Of a DNA stretch of 64,000 nt, positions 42,801 to 54,235 are shown in pieces (the first letter of the stretch is position 1; every line of letters starts with the position of its first letter). The stretch comes from Sphagnum compactum. Lineage: Eukaryota > Bryophyta > Sphagnopsida > Sphagnales. Position numbers and translations under genes: made by a program. The DNA lies in contig OZ234502.1 of NCBI GenBank assembly GCA_965153455.1, positions 3,203,267 to 3,267,266 on the forward strand. The letters are read 5' to 3'. The notes beneath the pieces are model-generated. The model was not told where the DNA came from. It saw only the letters and a program-made list of their open reading frames with translations, and made no database searches.

Positions 42801-43316
42801 GAGGGTGGACCTGTGCGCATTCCACAGATGAATGAATCAGTAGCAGGCAGTTTTGAGGACCCACATCAGAGACAGCCAAGCGAACGATCAAGGAAACAAA
42901 CTCAAAGATCTGTGAGTAGTTATGATCTCTGTCTTGTCATAATTCCTGCATATTAAGATAACTGCTCTCAGGTTGACCAGCATTTGTTTCCTGTTTCATT
43001 TTGTCCCCGGTGCAGCTGTACTTGTTTGCTTTGTTGAAAAGCTTGTAATACCCAGTCTTTGTTGTCAGGAGTTGTTAGCAGAGGTGCATAAGTTTTATTT
43101 GGAAGGAAGGGGATTTTGCTGCATGCATATTATAAGTTGAGAATGTTCTCACAGCAAGGTGCAGGTTGCGCTTGTATTTCAGTCAAGGAGTGTATATAAA
43201 AGCCTATGGAAGTGGCTTGGCTTCTTTTCATCTGATGCATTGAGCATGAGCTTAAAGTTGTGGTTTGTGGACTTTTGATCTTGGTGCAGGGCTGGCTTTG
43301 CTGCTTCCGTCCATAA
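39868..43316 (+). CDS. RIN4: RIN4-like protein with two NOI (AvrRpt2-cleavage) domains
   Basis: Membrane-tethered, mostly disordered immune adaptor; in Arabidopsis RIN4 is guarded by RPM1 and RPS2. Four exons: 39868-39873 (only ATGGCC), 41893-42549, 42693-42911 and 43290-43316; 302 residues. The tiny first exon, followed by GTAAGT and a 2-kb intron, is expected for this family, whose proteins begin MA. NOI motif 1 is VPKFGNW at residues 7-13, followed by APAYTAVFEHAR. NOI motif 2 is LPKFGAW at 228-234, followed by GFTMIFDKV. The middle is low-complexity and rich in Pro, Arg, Ser, Asp and Gly (about 60-215). The C-terminus is GWLCCFRP, with the paired Cys expected to be palmitoylated. Motif 1 fits the VPxFGxW protease-cleavage consensus exactly; motif 2 has Leu for Val. 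Arabidopsis RIN4 is 211 residues, so the linker here is longer. Confidence 0.93.
40440..41650. repeat. Degenerate repeats inside RIN4-like intron 1
   Basis: The string CTGATGAAGTC or TTGATGAAGTC followed by ATGTTATGGTAGTTG occurs at about 41234 and 41588, with a weaker relative at 40449. Each is followed by a TTGCT-ACTGAAG stretch. The two clear copies are about 355 bases apart. This is internal duplication of intron sequence; no coding potential seen. Confidence 0.5.
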
Positions 43317-44918
43317 ATGAGCAGCAGAAGATAAACTTGGCATTCTCCAATGCCTCAAGGGTGTGGTGCCATGCAAATTCCCAAAGAGATTGTCGAAGGT
43401 GGGCTTGACTATTCACATCACATGTTTGCTCTTCTTCCTTCATGATGTCATGTAGCAGAAATGCCTGTTGTGGTTTCCAATTAGTGCATTTTACTGCAGT
43501 AAACTGTGAAGTCATAATGGGTTTTGTATCCCCTCCGTTGCACCCTCTTCTTCTATATTCAGGTGTGAGAGAGAGACAGGGAGGAATCTAGATCACTTTC
43601 CTTTGCTCATGTTGAGGGAGGATCTGGTTCTCCTTTAAAAAAAATGGAATTTTGTGAATAGTTGTTGCAATATGTGCTCTTGTGATATCTTCACTTTTTG
43701 GTTCAATTCTACCAGCCAGCCTTGTGAGGGTCTTCTTTTGGGCATCATTTCTGTCTATAGCTCATCTTGTGTGCGGTGCTCTGACCATTTGTGTCAAAGC
43801 AAAGGTTTTGCCTCTCCCCCCCACACAACGGGAAAGGGCTTTTGCACAGGGCTATTGAACAGATAGTAGACAATTTGTATGTAGTCACTATTGCATGTGC
43901 ATGTTGTTTATGAAGCACATGGTAACGTACTGCTGGAACCTGGACAGGGTTTCTCTGCCATGTATAAGAATCGGATATGATTCTTTTGTAGCATTGATTG
44001 ATTGGATATAATAAAAAGGTCTGTGTTCAGTTTCAATGCCATTTGCTATCTGTGTCCCTGGTTGTGTGAGGAAATCTCTTGCAGATCATATCTGGTGTTA
44101 CACTTGATTCTGGTCACTTGTGGCTTTCTAAAGCATTGTGACCAGCTGCTTTCTAATCTGCTTCTGAGAAAAAGCTAACAAGCTAGAATCCAGACTCTTT
44201 TGTGAAGCTGACGAAAGGACAAGGTTATGAACATCACATTGAATCTATGACTACAATTTTCATATCTTGTCCATATTAACAAATGTTGGTTTGAAACATC
44301 TGATTTGAGAGTGGTAATAGAATCAAGTTACTGATGATAAGAGTTTAGTTATTTCTCTTCACACTAAACATTGGATATGGGGTACCAACCTCAGGTGTGC
44401 TGCAACTGGAACATGAGTAAACACTTGTGTTGTGTCCAGGACTGATGTAGACCAGTCTCTTTTTTGTCTTTGCTTCAAGTGTGTGGTGTGATACAGCCAA
44501 TTTCAGTTGTAAAGCATGCAAGTGCTTTCACGTTTGGCTGTCAAGACATAACACTGAGACCTAGCAACCAACAGAGGAGCAAAATGTGTTAGGGTTTTTT
44601 GCCATGTTGTGCTTTTACTTGACAATTTTAATGGATGTGCTGCTTAAGATCTTTTGCGGCAAATAAGGTGAGAGTGAACTGATTGAAAGGTGGATGTTGA
44701 AACAGGTATCTGCAGAGATTTCTATTGCTGGTTTGAGTGGCTAGTCCTACTCAGTTTCACTGAAGAAATGTTCAATGTTACCTATTGAGGAAAGAATGGC
44801 TGAACTGAAATTATGAGTGCACACAAGCAATAAGAAAGTTTAGGAAAATGGGCACCTAAGAACCGTTTCATTTCCAAACCGAGTGAAGATCTGCACAGCA
44901 CATAGCATTGGGAAATTC
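43317..44918. other. 3' region of the RIN4-like gene and convergent spacer
   Basis: Probably holds the RIN4-like 3' untranslated region; ATATAATAAAAAGG near 44008 could be its polyadenylation signal. The rest, up to the tandem duplications that follow, shows no recognised gene on either strand. Confidence 0.45.
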
Positions 44919-45056
44919 CATCTTCAGAATGTAGATAAGATCAAGAGTTTGACAAAGAACAGATGCCAGTTGTAAGAGCTTCAAAACATCTTCAGTAAGT
45001 GGATAAGGTCAAGACCTTGACAAGAAACAGATGCTAATTGTAAAAGCTTCAAAACT
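44919..45056. repeat. Tandem duplication, unit 69 bp, two copies
   Basis: Copies at 44919-44987 and 44988-45056 both run CATCTTCAG, then GATAAG-TCAAGA, then TTGACAA-GAACAGATG, ending AGCTTCAAAAC. They are about 80 percent identical by eye and non-coding. Confidence 0.75.
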
Positions 45057-45229
45057 TTTGAATTGCAGGAAATAAAATTAGGGACAACAGTAATGTCAAC
45101 AACAGAACCATTACATTTTTTCTTCATTTTAAGATCAATGTTAATTCAGTGAAGAGACAAGCTGCCAAATTTTTTGTCTAATGAATAGTATATAGTCCAT
45201 TGTTTTCTGAAAGAGTGTTTTTGCTGCAG

Positions 45230-45640
45230 GATGAGGATCAAAACAGAAAGGAAATTGGTAAGGAAGATGAGATCATGACCTTAAAATGGGAGATGCAAGC
45301 AAGCAACAACCATCTCCTTGTAGAACATGCCAAACCTGAGTTTAAGATATGGCAGTGCTTGAAGAACTTTGTTTGTGGAGAAAGACGGAGCTTTTCTCAC
45401 TCCAAATTGTGCATGCTCCAATGGGAGTCCACACAAGCTCCAAGCCTGCAGAAAGGAAACTGTAGAACATGTCAAACCTGAGTTTCAGATAAGGAGCTGC
45501 TCGAAGGGATTTGGATACAGGAAAGGAGAAAGGCTTTGCTCATCCAGATTGTGCATGCTGCAGTGGGAGCCCACACAAACTCCAACACATAGAAAGGAGA
45601 CCATTGAGCTGGAAAAAACCAATTTATTACTCACTTGAAC
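45230..45640 (+). other. Unrecognised exon-like block with a 145-bp tandem duplication
   Basis: After a good acceptor (TTGCTGCAG at about 45230) a frame runs to 45481. Inside it, a unit starting GTAGAACATG at 45319 is repeated at 45464. The translated units are alike (VEHAKPEFKIWQCLKNF and VEHVKPEFQIRSCSKGF, both later CMLQWE), but the second lies in another frame and ends IELEKTNLLLT-stop. I recognise no family. It may be an extra downstream exon of the RIN4-like gene, an independent gene fragment, or non-coding repeat that looks protein-like by chance. Confidence 0.35.
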
Positions 45641-45959
45641 TGGAATAATATGCAAGCTTTGGTACAGCCCTATTGGTTATGGATAGGGGAAAATGAAGCA
45701 CCAATTTGCACACTCAAAAGAATCACTCCAACAGTACCACAAACTACACAGGTTGGACAACTATAGTCCCCAATTGTGGCACCATTCATTTACAAAAATC
45801 AGGGTGTAATGTTTTTGTCTACCTTCAGGGACTACAGTGCATGCTTTGGTGCCTGCTGAATGCAAAATGTTCAGGATGGTGTTAACAGGCAGAAATCAAA
45901 TGTAGTCACTTCCAGAAGAATTGAATGAACAAAAAAAGAGTTGACCTGTGCAAGAAAGA

Positions 45960-48900
45960 TCACAGCTTCCATTGAGCTTGAAGCTTGTTGACCACGTTTG
46001 GCCGTTTGTAGTTTTTGAGAAGGAGAGAGGAGCAGACCACACTCACAGAAGATGCTGCCATAGCTGCACCAGCAACCCATGGAGGCAACCGAAATTGTGT
46101 GGATGGAAAAAGTACTCCAGCTGCAATGGGAATTCCTAGAACATTGTAACCCAATGCCCACACGTAGTTTAATCGAATCCGGCGGAATGTCTTACGGGAG
46201 AGGTCAATAGCAGTGATGACATCCTCCAAGTTACTCTTCATCAGAACAATGTCTGCTGCTTCAATAGCTATGTCTGTTCCTGCCCCTATTGCCATGCCCA
46301 CATCTGCTGCAACGAGGGCAGGAGAGTCGTTGATACCATCACCAACCATTGCTACCGTTATTCCTGTTGTCTGTAAATCACCAACAATCGCTACAATTAT
46401 TCCAGGCAATCATAATCACAGAACACATCTCCATTGATCTCCTAAAGAGACCAATATGTACTCCATGAAACTGAATGTCACTTCTCTCACAAGCTCATGT
46501 TGATGGTTGAGATACTGTATCACAAGAGTTATTCAGAAAGCTTGACACTGTCCAATGTATACATGCCATTTTCATGCCCTATTGGTAGCTCCAGAAATTA
46601 CAAAGGAACTACTATGCCAAGTTCAAAGGGCAGGAAATCTACAGGTTCCTCTGGAGCTTACTCCAAGCTTGAAAACCAGAGTGGGTTGCACGGTGCAAGA
46701 CAGACCTGAATTTCCTTAATAATATTTGCTTTGTCTTTGGGCAGTGATTCTGCATAAACTGATGTCCTCTCGATCCCCAATTCTCTTGCGATTGTCACAG
46801 CAGTGTCCCAATTGTCTCCTGTTACCATCATGCTTCGAATCCCCATGGACTTTAGGCATTCAATCACAGCAGCTGCTTCAGGTTTGACAGGATCAGATAT
46901 GGCAACTTCACCAACAATTTCTCTGTTGATGGCAACCAAAACCCCTGTTCTTGCCAGCATCTGAGTTTCATGCAAATCCTCAGCAACCTCTTCAGGAATC
47001 TCAATGCTATATTCTACCATGAGTTTTTGGTTCCCCACCAGCACCTCTTTCCCATCCACTATGCTGCGTACACCTTGGCCAGGTATGTTCAAAAATTCCT
47101 TGGCTTCAGGCAGTGGATCCTCTCTTTGTCCATGACTGCTGCAAAGTTTTGTCTTATATTCCATCACAGCTTTTGCAAGTGGATGCTCACTGTTGACCTG
47201 CCCATGTTAAAACTAAGATACTTAGGCCAAAAATCCATTGGTCTTCTAAAAACCTCTGCCTTCAGATGTGACATACCCACAAAAAATTGTGAACAGACCC
47301 ACGCCTCAATTGAGAAGTAGGATCAAAACATACCTCAGCAGCAGCAATTGTCTCATAGAAGACCTGGAGTGCCATGTTCTTGTACAGCTTTGTATTGACA
47401 ACAATAGGTTTACCAATAGTGAGAGTTCCTGTCTTATCAAACACAATTGTTTTCACCTGGCTCCACATGGTGTTAGTATTTTATCAAAACATGCCTCTGC
47501 ATGTGAACTAACAGCACAAGGGAAATCAAATTCATGCCATGAAAGATTGGCAGTCTCCTCAATGGCCATAAGACACTAAAAGCAAGAGACAGAGAAGAAA
47601 CAAAGGATGATCAGCCTCAAGACACAGACAGAGCAACCTACCTTATGGGCTCCTTCCAGAGCCTGACCACCCTTTATAAGGACACCTTGAGATGCCCCTT
47701 TACCAGTCGCCACCATGACAGCAGTTGGAGTGGCAAGGCCCAGTGCACAGGGGCAAGCAACCACAAGCACTGATATGCCAAACTGCAGCGCAAGCTCAAA
47801 CTCATCCATTGATGAAGGAATCCATGATTTTGGATAGGAGCCAGCTTTCCCTCCAACATACCATCCAAGCCATGTAAGGACTGATACTACCACCACCTGC
47901 CATGGATTTCCCCCAGATGGCATATTGTTGGAGATATGGAACAGGAAAAAGCAAAAGAATATGACAATGGGAATGAGAAGACAAATCAAAAGTGGGGAGA
48001 AAATTCAATTACCGAAGGCACAAAGTACTTTGAGATCAAATCAGCAAACTTCTGGACTCGGGCTTTGGCCATTTGGGCAGCTTCAACCAAGCGAACAATC
48101 TGAGAGAGTGCTGTCTCAGCTCCAACATGTGTTGCACTCACATGAAGTACCCCATTCTCATTCATGGTTCCCCCTATCACTTTGTCCCCTATTTTTTTAG
48201 GCACTGGACGTGCTTCACCAGTGATCATACTCTCATTCACAAATGACTGGCCCCACTGTACCACACCGTCTGTTGGTATCTTTGAGCCTGGTACTACCTG
48301 GACAGTCAAACAAAATCTACTCTTATTAATACGAAAGCACAAGATCTGCAAAAAAGAAATCAGCACCAAAGTCCTGAGACATTGCAAGTCCTTAGAATTT
48401 AGTTTCAAAACCTTGTACAAGTGTGATGAGAAGTGAGGGTACAGAGAGACCTTGATGATGTCTTTCCGTTGAATGAGTTGAGAGCTGATCTCTTGCTCCT
48501 GCAAAACATTGTTTTGCTCATCAATAGTGAGGAGTGTGGCAGTAACAGGTGCAAGGTTCATGAGCTCAGATATGGCTTCTGAAGTCTTTCCCTTTGCCAC
48601 AACTTCCAACAACTTCCCCAAGAGGATGAAGGAGATGAGCATTGCACTGGTTTCAAAGAAATCACTGCTTTAAAAAGTTGCGGATGTTGCTGACCACAGC
48701 ACTGTGTATAGGGAGTAAAAATATGCTGCATTGGTACCAAACGCAATCAAAACATCCATGTTGGCTGACCTGTTACACAGAGATCTGTAAGCTCCCACAT
48801 AGAATTGCCTCCCAATGACAAATTGCACAGGAGTTGACAATATCCAGCGGAGAAGAGCACCGACTGTTAGCCTGTTCACTACACTTTTGTCCAGACCTTG

Positions 48901-50224
48901 TTTTGTTCCTGGAATGTACATGAAGATCATGGAGAGGAGAATGACAGGAACTGTGAAAACACAGCTCCAGAAGAAATACTTCTTATACCGTTTGATTTCA
49001 TTGCTGCGATCAGGACCTCCTCCATTCTCTGGTGCAGAGAGCTTTGCTGTGTACAATCCTGGAGGTCCTGTTTGTGCAATAGCTTGGATGAAGTACCTCG
49101 GTCCTGTCTTATTAGGATCATATGCAACCTCCACCATACTTCCATCAGTATCCATGTCCACAGTTGTCACACCAGGAAGAGCTTCCAGAGAAGTTTTGAT
49201 GAGCTTGATGCTTGATTGCGAATTCAAGCCTTGCAATTCCAACCAGACTTTGTTTCTTTCCTCCCCTGCACTGATAAGCTCGACTTTGAAGCCAAGATTG
49301 GTGATCACATTCATGAGCTGCAAATGTGTAACGAGCCTGGAGTCATATTCAACCTCTGACTCTTCTGTAATCATAGCAACGGATGCTCTCTTGACTCCAG
49401 GAACCTGGTTGAGAGCAGCTTCAATTGAATCTGAGCATGACGTAGATGTCATGCCTTCAATCCGGAAACGGCCAATGATGATTCCTGATGACTCTCCCTC
49501 CTCTGCAATGATGCTGGCATCAAAACCAGCATCTTCAATTGCTTCACAAATTATTGTATCCTGGAAACAAACAAAATCAAGCATTTCATTTGTAAATCCT
49601 AATGCTGGATCCCAGTTATCAGACTACAAAACAAGGGTTTCTATTCCTGGAAATTGAGAGGTTCTCAATCTCCTTCTTCTTGTTCTTGTAGCAAAATGAG
49701 TGCTTGCAAAAAGAGAGTTGCTAGGCAGCATGCATGTGTGAGAGATGATGATCAGAAGAAGTATGTTACCTCAACAAAAGCAGGTCTATAGAGAACTTGA
49801 ACCCTGTTTCGGAGAAGAGCTACAGTTGCATCCTGGATTCCAGGCAATCTTTTCACGGCTTTCTCTACTGAACCCGCACATGCTGCACACACCATTCCTT
49901 CCACCTTTTCCCATAATAGAGACCGGGAACAACAAAGAACCAACATTAGATCAGAACAAGGATCGAGAAAAATGGAACAACTAAGCTACCGCCGGCAGGA
50001 AAAAGAAAAATCTTCGCCATCTCCAAACTGACCTTGAACGTTGCGTTACGAATTTCTGTGGCGTCAATGTCGGAGTGAGACTGTCGTGTTGCAGCAAACC
50101 GCGGCATGGACGGATAACGAGGGGACGGGAGCAAGGCGAGGTTCTCTGCCACCGCGACCACTCCAGGCAACGACAATCGATTGTCGTTTCTCGGAATTTC
50201 CATGTCAACTGCGACGGCCGCCAT
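45960..50224 (-). CDS. HMA5: HMA5-like copper-exporting P1B-type ATPase with in-frame TAA
   Basis: Copper(I) pump of the HMA5 type. Eight exons: 50224-50033, 49904-49770, 49560-48451, 48297-48013, 47896-47642, 47456-47334, 47197-46706 and 46370-45960; 3003 bases, all phase-consistent, about 1000 residues like Arabidopsis HMA5 (995). Metal-binding domain 1 has GMVCAAC (Cys70, Cys73). Domain 2 reads GMTSTSC, with Ser148 replacing the first Cys. Further motifs are MITGEARP (505), [13 protein letters not shown] (Cys622-Pro-Cys624), DKTGTLT (phosphorylated Asp666), SEHPLAKA (His705) and [12 protein letters not shown] (875). The C-terminus YKRPNVV is typical. At 48672-48670 codon 406 is TAA, where HMA5 has Lys in PDFKGVDFFETSA; the frame resumes at once as [15 protein letters not shown]. 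No plausible intron removes it. As given the gene would make only a 405-residue fragment lacking the CPC and catalytic domains: a nonsense allele, an early pseudogene or a base error. Confidence 0.9.
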
Positions 50225-50634
50225 CGCTGCTAATACCTGCAAAAGATTTTCTTCAGAAACTTTCAAAACCTTTCTCGCTCGCTCCTTTCCTCTCTAGCTA
50301 CGCGTACAAGTGCGCACGGTGCTCCGAAAGAGAAGGAGACTGCCGGAAACCCTGTGTTCTCCACCACGGATTGCTTTCTCTTTTCTCCGAAAGACGAAAG
50401 CGATCAACGGGGCGGAATTTCAGTTGTCTAACGCATGTGTTCCGTTGCCTTCTGATGCTTTTACTACGATTCATCTCGTTGAGCTCCACCTGCACAACGG
50501 AAGTAAATGTTTCGAGCTTCTGATCCCTTGCGCTCCACGATTCCGACATCTGCTCCTGATTGCGTTGATGATGATGAGAGAGGATCGTAGAGGGAATGGA
50601 ATCTGTTTCGCAACTCCTTATGACTGATACGTGA
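50225..50634. promoter_or_regulatory. 5' leader/promoter region of the HMA5-like gene
   Basis: Upstream of the minus-strand start codon. The upstream in-frame codons (TTG first, no ATG) support the chosen start. Open frames on both strands here lack recognisable similarity. Confidence 0.35.
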
Positions 50635-50777
50635 TTGTCTGGAATCGAAATGGAACACAAAGAGTCTGAATTGTCTGGAATTGAAATGGAACACAAAGAG
50701 TCTGGATTGTCTGGAAATGAACTGGAATACAAGAGTGTGGATTCTCTGGAATTGAAATGAAACACAAAGACTCTGAA
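50635..50777. repeat. 36-bp minisatellite, four copies
   Basis: Unit TTGTCTGGAATTGAAATG then GAACACAAAGAGTCTGGA, repeated four times with few changes (spacing 36, 36, 35). Because 36 is a multiple of three, an open frame runs through on the minus strand (DNPDSLCSISIP repeats), but there is no other sign of a gene. Confidence 0.85.
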
Positions 50778-52723
50778 GTCTGGAGTGACGGCGAGGGAGA
50801 TAGGACGACGAGCAAACTCATTGGTTGATGAGCTTTGAGATTCTTGCCCTTTTTTTTAATCCCAAGATCAAAATGAAATAGTCTGGAGGAGCTGTTTCGC
50901 GGCAGTATTGTTGGCAATCACTTCATAATCAGATGCAAAGTAGATGTTAAGATCCACAGCTACAAATTTCTAGATTCAACTACTTCGTTCTAACTTCAAT
51001 AATCTAATGCTTGGGATCTTGCTACTTCGTGTGTGTGCGTTTGAATTGTGCAGGGATTTTGTCTCGACTCTAGAAGCTCTAGAAGCTCTTCTCGTTGTTT
51101 TCGCGAAATTTCGCATCCCTGGCGGCAAAAAACACAAAAAGCCCTTGCGACATGTACGAAGGCTTTCCTTTCTTTTCTTTTCTTTTCTTTTTCTCTCTCT
51201 TTTTGAAAAAAAATGGCACACATTGTCGCCACGTTATGAGGAATTGTTTATTAAAAAATCGCCATAATTAGACAATAGGTTTTAAGCACGTCGCCAACAC
51301 ATAGCACAATTCCTAAACTTGTTTTACTTTCCTCTCTAACCTATAGCCAAATGTGGCTAACTAATTTTTATTTTTGGGTAATGACTCTTAGCTTTAGCCA
51401 TTGATGTAGATTCATTGATCAAATAGGTGAGACTATGATCGATCCAATGGTTAATACTTTGATCTTAGCCTAATTATTATAAAATCTTAATTTTATTTTA
51501 ATGGTTAATACTTTGATCTTAGCCTAATTAGCCTAATTAAAACCTCGCCGAATTTTTTTCTCCCATTTTTTTCCATTATTGAGAAAAAAAATCATTAATC
51601 AAATCACAATGCGCAAATCCGGAGGCATTTAATGACAAGTTTCCAAAAAAAAAGAAGATAACAATAATACTTTTTGGGAATGAAAAATACACAAAAAACA
51701 AATTAGGATTCCAAATTTTCAAATTCTATTGGTGGTCATTTGTGTTATTTTGCATTAATAATACAAATAATATTTAGCAAAACATTTTAAGAAAGTGACA
51801 AAAACATTAACATACATAAAATGAACATTATTAGAGGGGTGCTTGGAGTAAGATTGATGCAAGATGACGTATTCAAAGAAGCAAAGATTAAAAATAGGGA
51901 AAAATACTTAAGGAAACCAAGAGAAGCACGGAGCACATGAAAGACAATGACACACAAAGAAGCGACAATCATCAATTTCAACAAAGTGTGAGTGCCAATT
52001 GCAAGAGCTTCAAAGAGGTTGCGATGATTAGCATGGCACATTCGTTATAAGCACTCCAATGATCTAAATTATCCTAACTTTAAATGTTAGAGATCCAATG
52101 GTCAAGAGAATATCCTTGCAATTGATCAACATTCTAAAGGAGTGCCTTATGATTGACAATGGCGATTAGTTCAAGTGCATTGTTGAAATCAATTACAAAA
52201 TTTGAATATACATCAGGCCTTAGAATTTAGGGCATCATTCATTTTGCACTTTGCATTAGCTAACTTCATGTGTGCATCATCGTTTTGATAAGCACATTTT
52301 TCCTTTTTGTAATTCTTTGGTGGGAGTTATCACTAATTGGTCAAAATTTTCTATAAATACGAATTTAGTTTTTTCAAATATCTGTGATGATACATTGTTT
52401 ACTTTTCTCAATTTCTTTTGTTGATTTTATTTGGATTTTTAAAAGAAAATTCACCATGTTCTTTTATTGGAATTTTTCTAGTATGTCAATTTTGGACTAA
52501 AATTTTTAGAAGTATTGCCATCACAAATTTTTGTTATGCTTGTCTTTCAACTTATTCATTGAGTTGCTTCAATTGATGTTTTTTTTTTAGAGGGTTTTTT
52601 CTTTCTTCTTTTGATATGTTGTTTTCATTCAATGTACTTACTACTACATATGTTACTACTATACATGTTTTATAACATCTAATGGTTGTGAATTTCTCTT
52701 TTGAATTTAATGTTTGACATGTA
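50778..52723. other. Intergenic spacer with simple repeats
   Basis: Contains a (TTTCT)n microsatellite at 51166-51205. A palindromic TAGCCAAATGTGGCTA lies at 51343-51358, and a direct repeat ATGGTTAATACTTTGATC plus TTAGCCTAATTA occurs at about 51448 and 51501. No gene recognised. Confidence 0.5.
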
Positions 52724-53146
52724 TTGTTTATGTTTGCAATATTATGTGTGTTGTTTTGTTCTTTGGAGATGATCAGTGGGGGCAACTCAACTACTGTAGG
52801 AAAATTTGGTCCCAAATTCAACCCATGCATTCATGTTGTTTATGAACGTGTGAAATTAACTCTGAATGAAACAATCAATTGGTCTATTTATGTAGGTCTT
52901 GGAAAGGACATCAAGAAGCCTAATGCTTTCATTTTATTACAAGAAAAAATTATGTTAACTCAATCAAAATGTCAACTAAACATTCCTCAGGATCTAAACT
53001 TAAGGTTTGGATTTTTGTACCAAAAATGTTGCGATACATGGAGTAACTCTAAGCTTAGAAAGGTTAATGGTTTTGATGTTTTCATGATTTGGGTTTACTA
53101 TCGGATCTCATTTTACATGTATCAACAAGCGGCTAGAAAGAACTAG
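52724..53146 (+). CDS. Hypothetical 140-residue open frame, unrecognised
   Basis: The longest uninterrupted frame in this AT-rich spacer. The first 20 residues are hydrophobic (MFMFAILCVLFCSLEM), and a more ordinary stretch follows (GKFGPKFNPCIHVVYERV, then GLGKDIKKPNAFILLQEK), ending QQAARKN. Its length stands out against the AT-rich background and the composition after residue 20 is protein-like. There is no recognisable family, no obvious promoter and no second exon. The part from GNSTTVGKFG on may be a transposon-derived or captured exon. Low confidence that it is expressed. Confidence 0.3.
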   Translation: MFMFAILCVLFCSLEMISGGNSTTVGKFGPKFNPCIHVVYERVKLTLNETINWSIYVGLGKDIKKPNAFILLQEKIMLTQSKCQLNIPQDLNLRFGFLYQKCCDTWSNSKLRKVNGFDVFMIWVYYRISFYMYQQAARKN

Positions 53147-54164
53147 AACTATTTTTAACTTTGAGCTTACTATAGCAACAAGCTTTCTATGAAGCATGCA
53201 AAAATTAAAACAATGACATGTTGACTTTCATTGCTTCAATGAAATTCTAGGTCTTTCAAATTGATTTTTATTTTTATTTTTTAATTTTTTTTAATGTTAG
53301 GGCTTGGTAGTTGCTTTTTTTTGAAAGCAAATTTCACACTTGGAACCAAGCTATACATTTTGTATTCAACTCATTTTTGAATTGATTGCACACATAAATT
53401 GTCGAATTTGCAAAATTGAGATCTGAATAACTTGCAATATAATTTCAATTGGTTGTAATTCATTAATTCAGATTTTAATTCAAACATGGTAACTTCAGAT
53501 TTTGAGAACCCAAAAATTAGATGCATTATCATAGAATATTAACCAGCAAATTGTTTCTATTTTAATACTAAGAATAATCAAGACTTTAGATTAAATCTAT
53601 AACATTGAACATGAAAGATATAAAAAATAGAAGAAATGAAAAAAATAAAATAAAAAATAGATAGAATATTTTAACTTGGAAAGAAAGGAACTCATCAGAA
53701 CTGGAAAACCTACTCTAAAATGAATTGTTTGTGTGCATGATAAATGAAAATTACAAAATATAAAATATCCTCTAAATACATTTACAAATTTTAATAGGTC
53801 ATTATTATTATTATTATAAAAAAAATTCTGGACTTTTGAATGGTTTGAAATGGACCATATTTTCAAAAGTTCATAACATAATGATTTTTTGATGAATTAT
53901 TTTTATTTTTATATGTATATTACAAAAATTATTTTAGTTAAACTTTTCTTCACATGGATTTTTTTTAAATTCATTACTCAACACATAATCCCCATTAAAA
54001 TTTGATATTTTCACTTCAAATTATTTCAGGCTTTTTTCTTTTAAAAATTTTAAGGTGGAAAACTGTGATAAATAGCCAAGTAAAAAAGAAAGAAAAAAAA
54101 AAAAAAAGTTGGCTCCGAATACCCTTCTCTGAATACAACAAAGTTCAGAGGGGCTTAAAGTAAT
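53147..54164. other. AT-rich spacer upstream of NSUN5
   Basis: Long A/T runs including (ATT)n near 53800 and an A run near 54095. No gene recognised. Confidence 0.45.
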
Positions 54165-54187
54165 TTAGGGTTTGGGTTTAGGGTTTT
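54165..54187. promoter_or_regulatory. Telo-box cluster at the NSUN5 5' leader
   Basis: TTAGGGTTTGGG followed by TTTAGGGTTTTCGG ends about 50 bases before the NSUN5 start codon. Telo-boxes at this distance are characteristic of plant genes for ribosome biogenesis and translation, which fits an rRNA methyltransferase. A role in expression is inferred from position and gene class. Confidence 0.6.
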
Positions 54188-54235
54188 CGGGGGCAGTGGG
54201 TTCACCAGGTCTTCGGAGTGGACACGAGAGTGGCG

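Noticed and set aside
48640-48700. A short intron removing the TAA in the HMA5-like gene
   Set aside because: The only nearby acceptor-like site (AAAGCAG) pairs with a possible donor (GTCAGC) only about 33 bases upstream, below plant intron size, and splicing would delete residues that align with the family.
48815-49657. 280-codon open frame on the plus strand
   Set aside because: It is antisense to HMA5-like exon 3, whose minus-strand translation matches the P1B-ATPase family. The antisense frame has no family resemblance and is a shadow of codon bias.
50041-50523. 160-codon plus-strand open frame
   Set aside because: Overlaps HMA5-like exon 1 and its leader in antisense; composition is Cys/Arg-rich and shows no family similarity.
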